Assembly (NCBI GenBank): GCA_012932865.1 | Contig: SAXG01000026.1 | Coordinates: 586,125-650,124 of the forward strand | DNA: 64,000 bases | Source of the DNA: Amylostereum areolatum | Taxonomy: Eukaryota; Basidiomycota; Agaricomycetes; Russulales; Stereaceae | Reading direction: 5' to 3' | Part shown: piece after piece, positions 22,193 through 31,738 of the stretch | How the letters are laid out: every line of letters starts with the position of its first letter | How positions within the stretch are numbered: the first letter of the stretch is position 1 | Made by a program: the position numbers and the translations under genes | The notes under the pieces: generated by a model | Told to the model about the DNA's origin: nothing | Database searches by the model: none | What the model saw: the letters and a program-made list of their open reading frames with translations, nothing else

Positions 22193-24253
22193 TTACCCCC
22201 CCTTTAAGACGCGCTTTCGCCTGGAGCGCGATGTCATCTGCAAGGGTAGATGCGAGAAAATCGTCAAAGGAGATGCCGAGGGAACGCACAGGGCGGGCGC
22301 GTTTGGATGGCGTTTGTGGAAGGCGTCGATCATGTCGGTGACCTTTGAGAGCGAGGAGCGAGGGAGCCAGGTATTCTCGGAGTCAGGATAGCCTGCCCAC
22401 TTGACGAGGTATTGTATGCCTTTCTTGTTGCGGGTCGGCTTCGAGTCGATGATGTCTTCAACGTCATATTCTTCTTCGTCATCAACGAGGTCAGGCGGCG
22501 GTTGTTCATAGTTTGGACCATGTGCCGTTGTCTCCTTGTACGCGGTGAGCAGCGAAGCATGGAAGACTGGGTGGATTCTCCACGTCTTCGGCAGCTTCAG
22601 GCGGTAGTTCACTGGGCTAATGACGTCAACGATCTCGAAGGGTCCAAATCGTTTGGCAGCAAGCTTAGCTTTCGGCCTCGTCGTCTTCAGGTTTTTGCCT
22701 TCGAGCCAGACCTTGTCTCCAATGGCGAACAGTGTCGATTTGCTGATCGTGTCACCATTGTAGTGCTTCATTAAGTCCGATGCGAGGGCAAGGCTGGCTT
22801 TGATCTCTTGTCGGACTTCTTCAAGTTGACGGAGGCGTTCTTCAACTGCAGGGACCTTTGAGGACGGGTTTACGGATGGGTACATCTTGGGGAGGAAGCC
22901 GTAGAGGACTTCAAAGGGAGCCTTTCCAGTAGCTGCATGGGTGCGAGAGTTGTGAGAAAACTCGAAGAAGGGCAACCACTTCACCCAGTCGTCTTGACGG
23001 TAGTTGCAGAATACTCGCAGAAACTGCTCGAGGTTCTGGTTCTCGCGTTCGGTTTGGCCGTCTGTCTGTGGGTGATACGCTGTGCTGAGGGCGGACTTGA
23101 TCCCGAGCTTCTCGTTGAGTGTACGCATCACCTGTCCAGCAAATTGGGGTCCACGATCCGAGATGATCTTGTCTGCTAAGCCGTAGTGTCGGTATACCTT
23201 ATCGAAGAGAATGTCGGCCGTGCCATCGCTGGTGATCTTCGTTGTACATGGGGTGGTAACCACCATCTTGGTGAGGCGATCGACCACGACATTGACGGCG
23301 TTATAGCCTTCGCAGTCAGGGAGTTCGACGATGAAGTCGGTGGAGATGACGCCAAATGGTCGATCGGGTACTTCGTTTGGGATCATGTCGACGTGGGGTC
23401 GGCTGCTCTGTGTCTTCGTCGACTGGCAGGTTGCGCATCCTGCTACAAAGTCGCGGACAAAGACAGACATGCCAGGCCACCAATATTCACGACTCACAAG
23501 CTCGTAAGTCTTGAAGCGACCGGGGTGTCCAGCCAGGGGCGATTCATGGTACATTTTGACAATGTCGCGTCGCAACTCGTCATCTGCAGGGACATATACC
23601 TTTCCTCTAAACAGGACCAGGCCTTCTTCGTAGTTCCACTCTTGAAGGTTCTTGACGACGAGTGGTCCGTTTCGTAAGATGGCGTCCAGGGCTTGAACGA
23701 CCTCGATGTCCTTGGTTTTGCAGTCGCGGATACGTCGTCGGAGTTCGACATCACCGAGGGAGGTTACTGCTCCTGGCCTTGTTGCGCGTACTTGGAAGTA
23801 CTTGGGGTCAAGCAAGACGCGCTCCTTGTTGTCGTTTTCAACACCATCCTTGTGATCGGGTCGTCGAGACATTGGATCCGGGCGGTGGGAAATTCCTGGT
23901 TTATGAACGAGCGAGAAGTCAAATCGAGTGAGGAATAGAGCCCAACGTGCCTGTCGGCGGCTCAGCTTCTGTGCCGTCTTGAAGTGCTCCAGGTTCTTGT
24001 GATCTGTCCAGATTTCGACGGTGTCGGGGGCGCCTTCGAGGTAGTGGCGCCAGGCTTCAAGCGCACGGATGATCGCAAGCAGCTCCTTGTCGTAGATGTC
24101 GTAGTTCCGTTCCGGTTCCGATAGGGCCTTGGACAGATACGCCACTGGATGCCAGTGACCGTCGTCGCCTTTCTGCGAGAGTATACCTCCAGTAGCAAAG
24201 TCCGAGGCATCGACTTCAACGAGGTAAGGCTTCTTTGGGTCAGGCATGACCAA
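22193..24253 (-). CDS. pol: Family B Pol C-terminal part: RNase H, integrase, chromodomain (copy B1)
   Basis: 686 codons open. RNase H at residues about 1-130 (VEVDASDFATGGILSQ, YDKELLAII). Integrase zinc finger near 240-280 (HESPLAGHPGRFKTYEL...CATC). Catalytic core with TDFIVELPD, IISDRGPQF and QTDGQTEREN, giving D, D, E. Chromodomain near 590-640 (EYDVEDIIDSK, YLVKWAGYPDSENTW). This part removes the RNA template, integrates the cDNA and targets chromatin. The last about 35 residues are out of frame relative to copy B2, so the C terminus is altered. The start is where the frame opens; the true N terminus lies upstream in the polyprotein. Confidence 0.9.
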   Translation of the reverse strand: MVMPDPKKPYLVEVDASDFATGGILSQKGDDGHWHPVAYLSKALSEPERNYDIYDKELLAIIRALEAWRHYLEGAPDTVEIWTDHKNLEHFKTAQKLSRRQARWALFLTRFDFSLVHKPGISHRPDPMSRRPDHKDGVENDNKERVLLDPKYFQVRATRPGAVTSLGDVELRRRIRDCKTKDIEVVQALDAILRNGPLVVKNLQEWNYEEGLVLFRGKVYVPADDELRRDIVKMYHESPLAGHPGRFKTYELVSREYWWPGMSVFVRDFVAGCATCQSTKTQSSRPHVDMIPNEVPDRPFGVISTDFIVELPDCEGYNAVNVVVDRLTKMVVTTPCTTKITSDGTADILFDKVYRHYGLADKIISDRGPQFAGQVMRTLNEKLGIKSALSTAYHPQTDGQTERENQNLEQFLRVFCNYRQDDWVKWLPFFEFSHNSRTHAATGKAPFEVLYGFLPKMYPSVNPSSKVPAVEERLRQLEEVRQEIKASLALASDLMKHYNGDTISKSTLFAIGDKVWLEGKNLKTTRPKAKLAAKRFGPFEIVDVISPVNYRLKLPKTWRIHPVFHASLLTAYKETTAHGPNYEQPPPDLVDDEEEYDVEDIIDSKPTRNKKGIQYLVKWAGYPDSENTWLPRSSLSKVTDMIDAFHKRHPNAPALCVPSASPLTIFSHLPLQMTSRSRRKRVLKGG

Positions 24254-26253
24254 GACGGGGGGAAGTAAACGCAGCTTTCAGTGCGTCAAACGCAGTTTGG
24301 CAGTCCGTCGACCAGTCCCATGTGCAGTCCTTCTTTGTCAGATCAAATAGGGGCGTGCAACCTTGGAGAAGTCCTTGATGAAACGTCGGTAGAAGTTGCC
24401 AAAGCCGAGGAAGGATTGCACATCTTTGACCGTTCGTGGTGTCGGCCAGTCCTGAATACCTGCTACCTTGACGGGGTCCATAGCGATCTTGTCGTGCGAG
24501 ATGATGAGTCCGAGGTATTCGACAGAGTCTTGTTCAAAGACGCATTTCTCCGGTTTTGAGGAAGAGGTCGTTGTCTTGCAAACACTGCAGAACCTGCCGC
24601 ACTATGGCACGTGTTCCTCCAATGGTGCGAGTGAACACCAAGATGTCGTCATGTAGATGATGACCTTGCCCGCGTCGATGAGATCCTGGAACAGTTCATT
24701 CATCATTGCCTGAAATGTGCGCAGGGGAGTTCAGTAAGCCCGAAAAACATCACCGTAGGTTCGAAGAGACCAGGCGATTCGTCTTGAACGCAGCCTTCAC
24801 TTGTCGCCTTCCTTGATGCGGACATTGTTGTAGCCCCAGCGAACATCCATCTTGGAGAAGATCTTTGCACCTTTGAGGCGGTCGACAATTCAGAGATCAG
24901 TGGCAAGGGGTATTCATTCTTGACAGTGCCCTTGTTTAATTCTCGATAGTCCTGTACGGGACGCAGCTTTCCATCCTTTTTCTTCACAAAGAAGAACGGA
25001 CTCGCCTGAGGTTACTTCGAAGGGCGGATATAGCCCCTTCTTCAGGTGGTCGTCGAGGAAGGTGTCGAGTTCGATCTGCTCGGAAGGTCAGAGGGGGTAG
25101 ATCTCGCACGGTTTGGGTTCAAAGCCGTCTTTCATGTCGATAGCATGGTCCCATGGCCGTCGTCAGGAAGTCGCTCGGAGGTTTTCTTGTCGAATACAGG
25201 CGCAAAGTCGCGGTACGGCGGGGGGACTAAGTCTTCAAAGGTTTGCGGGCGTGCGTCCTCTTTTGAATGCTCTGCAAGCTCCTGCGCTTTTGTAAAGCCC
25301 GCGCGGATGGGTATTGCATCTGGATTAGGACCATCGGTTTTCAGGGAGGATTCCGGCGCGGCGTAGTCCATTGATCTCCCAGTCTCGGAATAACCATGGG
25401 CCTCTCGTCGTCATCTTCAGTGAATAGTCGTGTAGGTAAGAGGGGAGCGATGGACTGTGCGGACGCGAACACCTTGACTCTGCGTGCAGGAATAACATAA
25501 GTGGGGACTGGGGTCCAGGACACATATGTCGGCTCTGGGAAGGGATCGTCCACGACGAGAGGTGTCCTCGGGGTTTTACCCTGCTTCAACCTTACGCTGT
25601 GATTGGACCGATGATGGTTTCCGTGGCTTGGTTGCGAGGTTCGTCACAGGAGGTTTGGACAGAGTGCACGAGGGGAGGGCAGCGGAGCATGTCAACACGG
25701 TCTCGTTGCCAGTCTATGGTGGGATTGTGCTCGTCGAGCCAGTCTGTTCCAAGGATCATGTCATGATCGCCGATGTCGGTGATGAAGAACTCAGCTTCTT
25801 CCTCATGGTACGCCCTTGAATCTTGCGAGTATATCCGGATCCGCTGGGTCGTTGTGTCGCGTACCCAGCCCATGACGTTCTCGGTTGCCATCCACATTAC
25901 GCACGGGGGAACGGGTTTTCTAGTTTTCTTGTGGTGAGCTTCTTGCGTTCAACGAAGCTTCGGTTCAGGATAATTCCTTCTGCGCCGCTATCAAGCAGCG
26001 CGTCTGCGTCGATTTCTCTTTTGGTAACTCGTTCCGATCAGCTTGACTTTGAGCGTGATCGATGGTGTTTGCCTGTTCTTGGTGACAGTAGACAGATACA
26101 AACACGGGGGATACGATTGCTCACAGGTATGCATGGATGATAATACAGCGAAACGATTCGACAATGATACCAAAAGTCCTTTGCCTCCACCAGACGACGC
26201 GACTGGGGGGGCGTTTCAAAAATCCTGCGATTCCAGGATGTCCTTCAACAGCG
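24254..26253 (-). pseudogene. pol: Family B protease and reverse transcriptase, frame-broken
   Basis: The protease active site (ALLDSGAEG) is near 25980, and RT blocks follow in changing frames: the [23 protein letters not shown] block near 24945-24990, PLPLISEL near 24890-24905, and [12 protein letters not shown] near 24740-24770. At least six single-base gains or losses lie between 24270 and 25400, many in short homopolymers. The downstream RNase H-integrase frame is clean. This uneven spread suggests sequence error or a locally decayed patch rather than uniform ageing. Confidence 0.8.
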
Positions 26254-27625
26254 CTACTGCTGCTCCTTGCCTTCCGCGTCCAGATCCTTCAGCTGGCGAG
26301 TGATCGCCGCGATGGTTTGGATGGGTCGGGAGCTGCTTTCGCAGTGGACGGAGCCGTGTTCGTCGGCAGGGGAGGGGCCTTGGACCCAGTCTCTACTGCG
26401 CCCACCCGTCGCGCGCTCGAGTCGCGGTTGGGGGCAGTCGCGAGAGACGTGACCGGCTTGTCGACACATGAAGCACTTGCCTTCGCGCATCATCTTTGCG
26501 CGCTCGTCGTCCGTCAGCTTTGCAGGGCGGGTCGAGGTGTTGGTGAAGGCGCCGACTCGGCGCGACGAGGAGTCATTGGTCGAACCGTTCGAGGTGAGCG
26601 CGACAGCCCCCTTGGACTGACTGCTCTTCCTCTCCGGGTTCTCTTCGAGCCACTGGTGGTTGATGCGGCGGGCGCGCTCCTTCCACTCCGCGAGCTTGGT
26701 GGGGAACGGGTACGACCGGGCCACCTGCTTGCCGAGGTCACGCTGAAGTCCCTTCTTGAAAAAGTGGATTAGCGCCTCGTCGTCGTACGCTGACATGGTT
26801 GCCAGCATCTCAAACTCGGTGATAAAGTCAGTGACGTCCCGGGTGGTCATTGCGAGCTCGTTGATCTTACGCTGAGCCTCTATCTTCGGATCGACGGGCA
26901 CGAAGTCTTTGCCAAACCTCTCGAAGAGCTCTTTGTAGGAGCTATAGTGGAGTGTTGGGGGCGTGGGGGTCGAGGGTGTCGGCGTCTTCCTTCTCATCTT
27001 CGTCGGCGAAGAGTTCCATGCGGCGATGCGTGGCCCAGGCTTTCGCCGTGTCGTCCTCCATCAGGCTGAGGAGGAGCATCATCTTGGCGTCATCTGTGGC
27101 ATAAACATCCTTGTTAACGCGCAGGAACATGTGGGGCTCGAGGGAGAACCGGAGGGTGTCGCGTCTATCGCCTTTGAATGGCTTTGGCTTGGGGCCGATC
27201 TCCCCGCTTGGAGACGGCAGGTTTTGGATTCGGCGTCGGACATCTTGTCAAAGGGGAGGGGGACGGTGAGGGATTGGGCGAGTTCTTGATCAAGGCGGCG
27301 TAGGGTTTCTCGTTGGCGTTCTTCTGCTTCTTCAAACTTCGTCCTCAACTTGTTTTGCGACAAGGAAGTCGGCGGGGGTGAGGAATTGCTGGTTATGATG
27401 CCACGACCAGTGATCTTGGACGGGACTGAACGAAGTGGGCTGCCACTCAACTACTGATCGTCCTGGGGTTCCGTTCTTGTTCCGTCTATAGGCGTACCAC
27501 TTCCCAGTTGTGTCGTTGTGGTTGATCCCTTCTGGGACTTCGATTACAGTACGTCGACGGGGTGGGGGTGAGTTGGTCGGAGGGGGGTTCAGGAAGCGCT
27601 GTAGAAACGTCCGCAGCGGTGGCAA
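26254..27625 (-). pseudogene. gag: Family B Gag, copy B1
   Basis: The upstream part (KWYAYRRNKNGTPGRS near 27480-27530, KMMLLLSLMEDDTAKAW near 27040-27100) is in different frames from the downstream 247-codon ORF at 26997-26254. That ORF contains the Gag helical core (YSSYKELFERFGKDF, DFITEFEMLATMSAYDDEAL) and the CCHC knuckle CFMCRQAGHVSRDC. Knuckle and capsid-like core are the usual parts of Ty3/Gypsy Gag. At least two frameshifts separate the N-terminal parts. It is followed by the protease region on the same strand. Confidence 0.85.
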
Positions 27626-28437
27626 ATCCGATTCTTCGACGTAGGGTTGTTCGTCGCAGTCGTCGAAGTACCACTCGACGTTGCCGGTTTGGTTCGTCGT
27701 GCAGCCAACGTACGGATTCCTTAGTCTGCTGCGAGGTGAGGATATAGTATTCTTCAGGACAGTAGTCTCGAAAGACGCCTGGGGGAAGGTTCGGGGTGGG
27801 GGGACGAGGGGCTGTGGAGGACGTGATGATGGTCTAGAAGAAGTCCGCCGCGATGGGGCGACGGCCGAGGAGTTTCTTGGTGAGGTAGCCGGCTTTTACT
27901 GCCTGGCAGATCTTATGTTCGTGGTGGCTGCGACGAAGGGTCTTACCCTTGATGGTGGGACGGAGGACTGGTGGCGGGGTGGATTCGGGGGTCCGACGGT
28001 TAAACTGGGAGACGGAGGTGAAACTGGTTTGGAGGATCGGGTTGGGGGCGTCTTGGATGAGGTATGTGTGGTAGGTGGGGGCGTGGAGGGTGAATTCAAG
28101 GCGTTCGAGATCTACGTTGATGCACGTAGTGATCCGGACGTATAGGGCGAGGACGACAGTACCGTGATCCTTGTGCCACCTCCACTCGAAGATGCGGAAG
28201 TTGAGGCCGTGCGCGGTCCAGGGATCTTTCTTGCAGAGGTTCTGTACGGGGACGAGGCAGTTGACGGTGACGGCGTCGGACCAAGGGTAGGGGAGTGGTG
28301 CGTCGTCGCGGGGGGTGATCGGCTTTCCGTTGAACGGGAGGAAGACCGGTGCGTTCGGGAGGTCCGTGGTGGGAGTTTTTAACGTCGTAGAGACGGCAGA
28401 GGTAGATGGAGAGAGGGGTGCGAGGTAGGCGTAGGGG
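27626..28437 (-). pseudogene. Family B first-ORF region
   Basis: Minus-strand frames are broken by small indels but show protein-like stretches: a WRWHKDHGTVVLALYVRIT segment near 28140-28190 that sits where family A has WAWHNWKVALG, then LEFTLHAPTYHTYLIQDAP near 28040-28090. It corresponds by position to the 202-codon first ORF of family A. Function unknown. Confidence 0.4.
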
Positions 28438-28448
28438 TAGACTGTCCA
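28438..28448 (-). promoter_or_regulatory. Self-priming primer-binding site of B1
   Basis: Two bases after the 5' LTR the minus strand reads TGGACAGTCTA, the exact 11-nt complement of LTR sequence 28582-28592 at the predicted mRNA 5' end. This matches the Tf1/sushi type of self-primed reverse transcription; copy A2 has the same arrangement. Confidence 0.7.
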
Positions 28449-28450
28449 GG

Positions 28451-28872
28451 TGTCAGAAACACAGTTTATGAGACCGATGAACCGCCTAAGTCGCGACGAT
28501 GGGAGGAGCGAGAAGAAAATAGATTCGAGAGTGCCGGGGTCTAGGGTAGTGCAACGTGCGCTACAGTACCGTATGACGAGATGGACAGTCTAGGGAAAAG
28601 GGAAGAGAAAACACTGTCCTTATATACAAGTGGGAACGATGGTGCGATGCGATGCGATAGTGGTGCGAGCGGGGGGAAACAATAGGAAAGGAGTCATGGG
28701 GCGGAGGACGAAGGTCCGGAGCAGTGATGTCATAGATAAGGATGCGGAACCCCGCTTGGAAGTCCGGGCAATGACGTCATTGAAGCATGTGATGCAAGGG
28801 AAAGTCATGTGCCGTGACACGTCGCGTGTACGAGGTCTGCAAACGAAGAGAGAAATGGAGCGATCCGTGACA
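28451..28872 (-). repeat. 5' LTR and promoter of B1
   Basis: 422 bp, almost identical to the 3' LTR. Minus-strand TATATAAG is at 28619-28626. TAGACTGTCCA at 28582-28592 begins 34 nt further and is the likely transcript start. TGACGTCA lies upstream in U3. Confidence 0.95.
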
Positions 28873-28925
28873 ATCTCAATAAACCTTGCCCTGCGCGCGT
28901 CCTCTGTGAAGCACCACCGGGAATA

Positions 28926-30102
28926 GTGATCCCACTTGAGGGGCTTTTGTTGGTGGCGGCCAACATGTCCCCGACGTCAGCGAGTGCATTAGCGAGGAGC
29001 AGCGGAATGTGGCCATCTTCGCCAGCCTGGCTCCGTCATTCACACGATGGTTTGGGACGACAGATAGTCGTACAAAAAGTGATTCAAGACGGGAAAACCC
29101 CTGTGAGCCTCGTGATCGCGCGGCGAGGATACGGATGGGTCTCTTTGCGGCGACCATACAAACAAACCCAAACTCCATTTTCAGGCGCGCCTCCCGCCTC
29201 GTCCGTCGCCTTCTCCCCCCAAAACTCACCAAGGATCGCCACTGTCCCATTCATGCATGACGGGTGGCATCCATCCCGCTCGCAATCCCCTTATATTGGA
29301 TACAACACCCGCGGCGACCTGGATGACGCCCCCTATCGTTCTCTTTCGGACGAAAACACCGTTCCGTGCGCTTGGTCCTCACTCCAGCACCAACCTCAAC
29401 GCATCCGCCTGGACGCACTCATCAACCCCTGCAAATTTACGCAGATCTCACGTAGACCAACACTTACCTTCATCACGGGTACTACAACACCGTCTCTCTA
29501 CTACTCGCGACTGACTCTGACTTTCTGACTTCATCTTTAGAACATCGACTTTGACATGCTCGAGCAGGCCAACCACAAACAACTCATACGCAGCGGGAAT
29601 TCGACATATGCGCACCTCTATGAGGTGAATCTGGACCTGCAAGCATCCATCGCCTCTCTCACCAGGGAGAATGGGGTGCTTCAGTGAGTTTTTTTCGTCC
29701 TGGTGCAGAAAGATGCTCATTCATTTAGGTCCCTTTTACAGCAACACGGTCAGTCTTCTTCCACGGCCGTTTCCCCCCTTGCCGCGTTGGTCGCCAAGTC
29801 CACCTCCGGTCCTGTCCACAACTGTGCCGATTTCCCAGACGTATGGAATTGGTCTAAGCAAGAATGGAGATCATCCAAGCTGCCCAAAGGCGTCACAACG
29901 GGTGAGGCGAAGGGCAAAAAAGGTTCCACGCGCATGGCACAAGGCATCAACGTCAACCACAAGTACGTCCTTGAAGCGGATGGCACGGAAGCGTCCGGTG
30001 AAGTCGTGGAAAGTATCCTCCTTTCTGCAGCGTTCTGCTTCGCCGTTCTCCAGAAGTCCGGAATCGCACCGCTCAAATGGGACGAGGACACCAACGTCAA
30101 GG
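28926..30102 (+). pseudogene. Host multi-exon gene of unknown function, cut by A2
   Basis: Plus-strand exons: SSVAFSPQNSPRIATVPFM and YNTRGDLDDAPYRSLSDEN (about 29190-29430); after an intron ending CTTTAG at 29540, NIDFDMLEQANHKQLIR and YEVNLDLQASIASLTREN (to 29683); an intron GTGAGT...TTTAG at 29684-29728; then SLLQQHGQ, FPDVWNWSKQEWRSSKLP, RMAQGINVNHKYVLEADG and FCFAVLQKSGIAPLKWDED to 30102, where the LTR of A2 begins. The middle is coiled-coil-like. I recall similar uncharacterised basidiomycete proteins but no function. The 5' side abuts the B1 LTR and may have been separated from its promoter by an inversion. Confidence 0.55.
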
Positions 30103-30560
30103 TGTCATGAACGGTCTATAATTTTCTTTTTACTTTACATCGGTTACACGCTTTAGGACTTATTGGCTTATCACCAGTCCGGCTCCACTTCGGCCCGGAC
30201 CCGGTTCATCTATATCCCACCCGGGCCCACGTGACTCATCTCGGCCCGGGTCTGACTCCTTTCCCTTGACTCATGCTGTACAATACTGACTCATGCTGTG
30301 CTCTTTTACATACGACTGCTTACTTATACTAGGTCTGCTTACTGATCGCCGTGTATCGGTTGCTTACCTAAGTCTCTCTCCTCTTGTGTATATAAGGCTC
30401 GCTCTCGCTGTACATATCCCTTATCTCGAGCTAGTCAATTCTACCGACTTTGCTTGCTTTCCCTCGTCTGTCGCCGTGTCTGATCAGCTCCCCTCTGTCG
30501 TCCTCATCTTCTAGTCAGCTGTGTCGTAACTTGGTGCTGTCGCACTAGTCGTTGCTGACA
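30103..30560 (+). repeat. 5' LTR of A2
   Basis: 458 bp, TGTCATGAAC...GTTGCTGACA. U3 holds TGACTCAT at 30232-30239, 30267-30274 and 30287-30294; the first overlaps CACGTG. It interrupts the host exon ending at 30102. Confidence 0.96.
30389..30432 (+). promoter_or_regulatory. LTR promoter: TATA box and predicted transcript start (A2)
   Basis: TATATAAG at 30389-30396 is followed 34 nt later by ATCTCGAGCT at 30423-30432, the predicted 5' end of the element RNA. Family B shows the same 34-nt spacing between TATATAAG and its self-priming sequence, which supports the start assignment. Confidence 0.65.
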
Positions 30561-30562
30561 TA

Positions 30563-30572
30563 AGCTCGAGAT
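30563..30572 (+). promoter_or_regulatory. Self-priming primer-binding site of A2
   Basis: AGCTCGAGAT, two bases after the LTR, is the 10-nt complement of 30423-30432. The core CTCGAG is itself palindromic, which lowers the information content, but the position and the independent case in family B argue for function. Confidence 0.65.
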
Positions 30573-30824
30573 CTGTTTACTCTTGCACCACCCTACGACC
30601 GTCCCTACGTACTGTAGCGTAGTAGTAGTAGTACCCGTCTGGTACTGACCTTGTTCTTCCCCCGTGCCGCCCTAGACCGTTGCCCCCAGAGTACGCGACT
30701 CGTTACCCTGACATTGTGGTCGTGCGCACGTATACCGGTGCCGGCTTGACGTTTCCTCGAAACGTTACACCTACTCGAGACTCTCCAATACCAGGAGTTG
30801 AAAGCTCAGAGGTGACAGTAGAAG

Positions 30825-31433
30825 GTGCACCTTTGGTGTAGGAAACGAGTAAAAGCGGCGAAAGGAAAGCGGTTTAGGAAGTCTTTGGGCTCGTGTCCCC
30901 TAGACGAAGAGACAGCCAACAGGTCGAGAAGACTGAGGCAGACCGTCTTGCGATCTCATAACAGAACCACCCTCCCTCGACAAAATCTTCCCTTGCCGCA
31001 CAGAGTAACCATTTCGACTGGGGGCTCGTGCATGGAAGATTGGCGCTCGCAAGTACAAGAATTCATCCCCATCAGCCACGACGCTATCATCTCCCTCATC
31101 AACGAATCTAGAGACCCTTGGGCCTGGCACAATTGGAAGGTCGCCCTCGGCGTAGAAGAACTTGAAGACTCCATCATAGACGTCCACTTCTATCGCCTCA
31201 AAATAAGCGAACAAGGAAACGGAAACCTCTACGTCTACTCCTGCCCATACGTCACCTACCGCTACAAACTCGAGCAACCCCCAAAAACTTTCTACGCGCC
31301 CAACGAGAAAATACCAGTGGACACTCGACACACCCACCGCCTCCTTACACCAGGCAACACCCCCAGCCCCACACCAGAGCCAGAGGTCATCGACCTCACC
31401 CAGCCAGAGGTCATCGACCTCACCCACTTATAA
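30825..31433 (+). CDS. Family A first ORF (pre-Gag), copy A2
   Basis: 202 codons, the same length and stop as in A1. The N-terminal third is basic (RKRVKAAKGKRFRKSLG), followed by a conserved core (WAWHNWKVALGVEELEDS, DVHFYRLKISEQGNGNLYVY) and a C-terminal EVIDLTQPEVIDLTHL repeat. After the TAA the frame stays open to about 31738 with an acidic, Ser/Asp-rich then folded-looking sequence (GDTTVEVAFVATQTSGISWY). The initiation codon is the first ATG of the frame; ATG at 31032 (MEDWRSQVQEFIPI) is an alternative. The product may be a leader protein or the N-terminal extension of Gag. Confidence 0.6.
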   Translation: MHLWCRKRVKAAKGKRFRKSLGSCPLDEETANRSRRLRQTVLRSHNRTTLPRQNLPLPHRVTISTGGSCMEDWRSQVQEFIPISHDAIISLINESRDPWAWHNWKVALGVEELEDSIIDVHFYRLKISEQGNGNLYVYSCPYVTYRYKLEQPPKTFYAPNEKIPVDTRHTHRLLTPGNTPSPTPEPEVIDLTQPEVIDLTHL

Positions 31434-31738
31434 ACAATTCCCTCGTTCGGACTCAACGGCTCCGACTCCAGTTCTGACTCCGACACCGACGTTGAGGACG
31501 AAAACTGCTACATATATCCCCTCCCTCTAGGCTTCACTGAACGAGGAAACGACTTCTTTGTCCAACTCGGAGACACCACTGTCGAAGTCGCCTTCGTAGC
31601 AACCCAAACAAGTGGCATCAGTTGGTACTTCGCCAACGAAAGCCAAGACGACCTCACTGAAGCCGACTTCAACCTCATCGCCACCTCCGCCCTACCGCCT
31701 GTCACCGACGAAGACTTCTCGACCTCGACGAACCAATC
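31434..31738 (+). other. Open continuation between the first ORF and Gag (family A)
   Basis: About 100 codons, in frame with the first ORF across its TAA, encode SDSSSDSDTDVEDE then FVQLGDTTVEVAFV, ISWYFANESQDDLTEADF. In A1 this stretch joins Gag in frame (DEDFSDLDEPVMAAQW); in A2 one base is missing near 31718. No ATG precedes it after the stop, so translation would need readthrough, a cryptic intron, or a start further upstream. Confidence 0.5.

Larger units (their letters stand above)
21773..28872 (-). mobile_element. Ty3/Gypsy chromovirus, family B copy B1
   Basis: A 7.1 kb minus-strand element with LTRs at 21773-22192 and 28451-28872 (TGTCACGG...TCTGACA). Internal order: first ORF region, Gag with CCHC knuckle, protease, RT, RNase H, integrase, chromodomain. 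The RNase H-integrase-chromodomain part is open for 686 codons, but protease and RT are split by several single-base indels. Flanking pentamers do not match (GGCGG at 21768-21772, ATCTC at 28873-28877), so this is not an undisturbed insertion; see the inversion finding. Confidence 0.94.

Noticed and set aside
30561..30580. tRNA-type primer-binding site after the family A LTR
   Set aside because: The bases after the LTR lack the usual TGG start matching a tRNA CCA end, while a self-complementary match to the LTR is present.
30900..31427. 175-codon ORF antisense to the family A first ORF (also 9713-10240)
   Set aside because: It is conserved only because the sense frame is conserved. The sense strand has the right position, leader and link to Gag.
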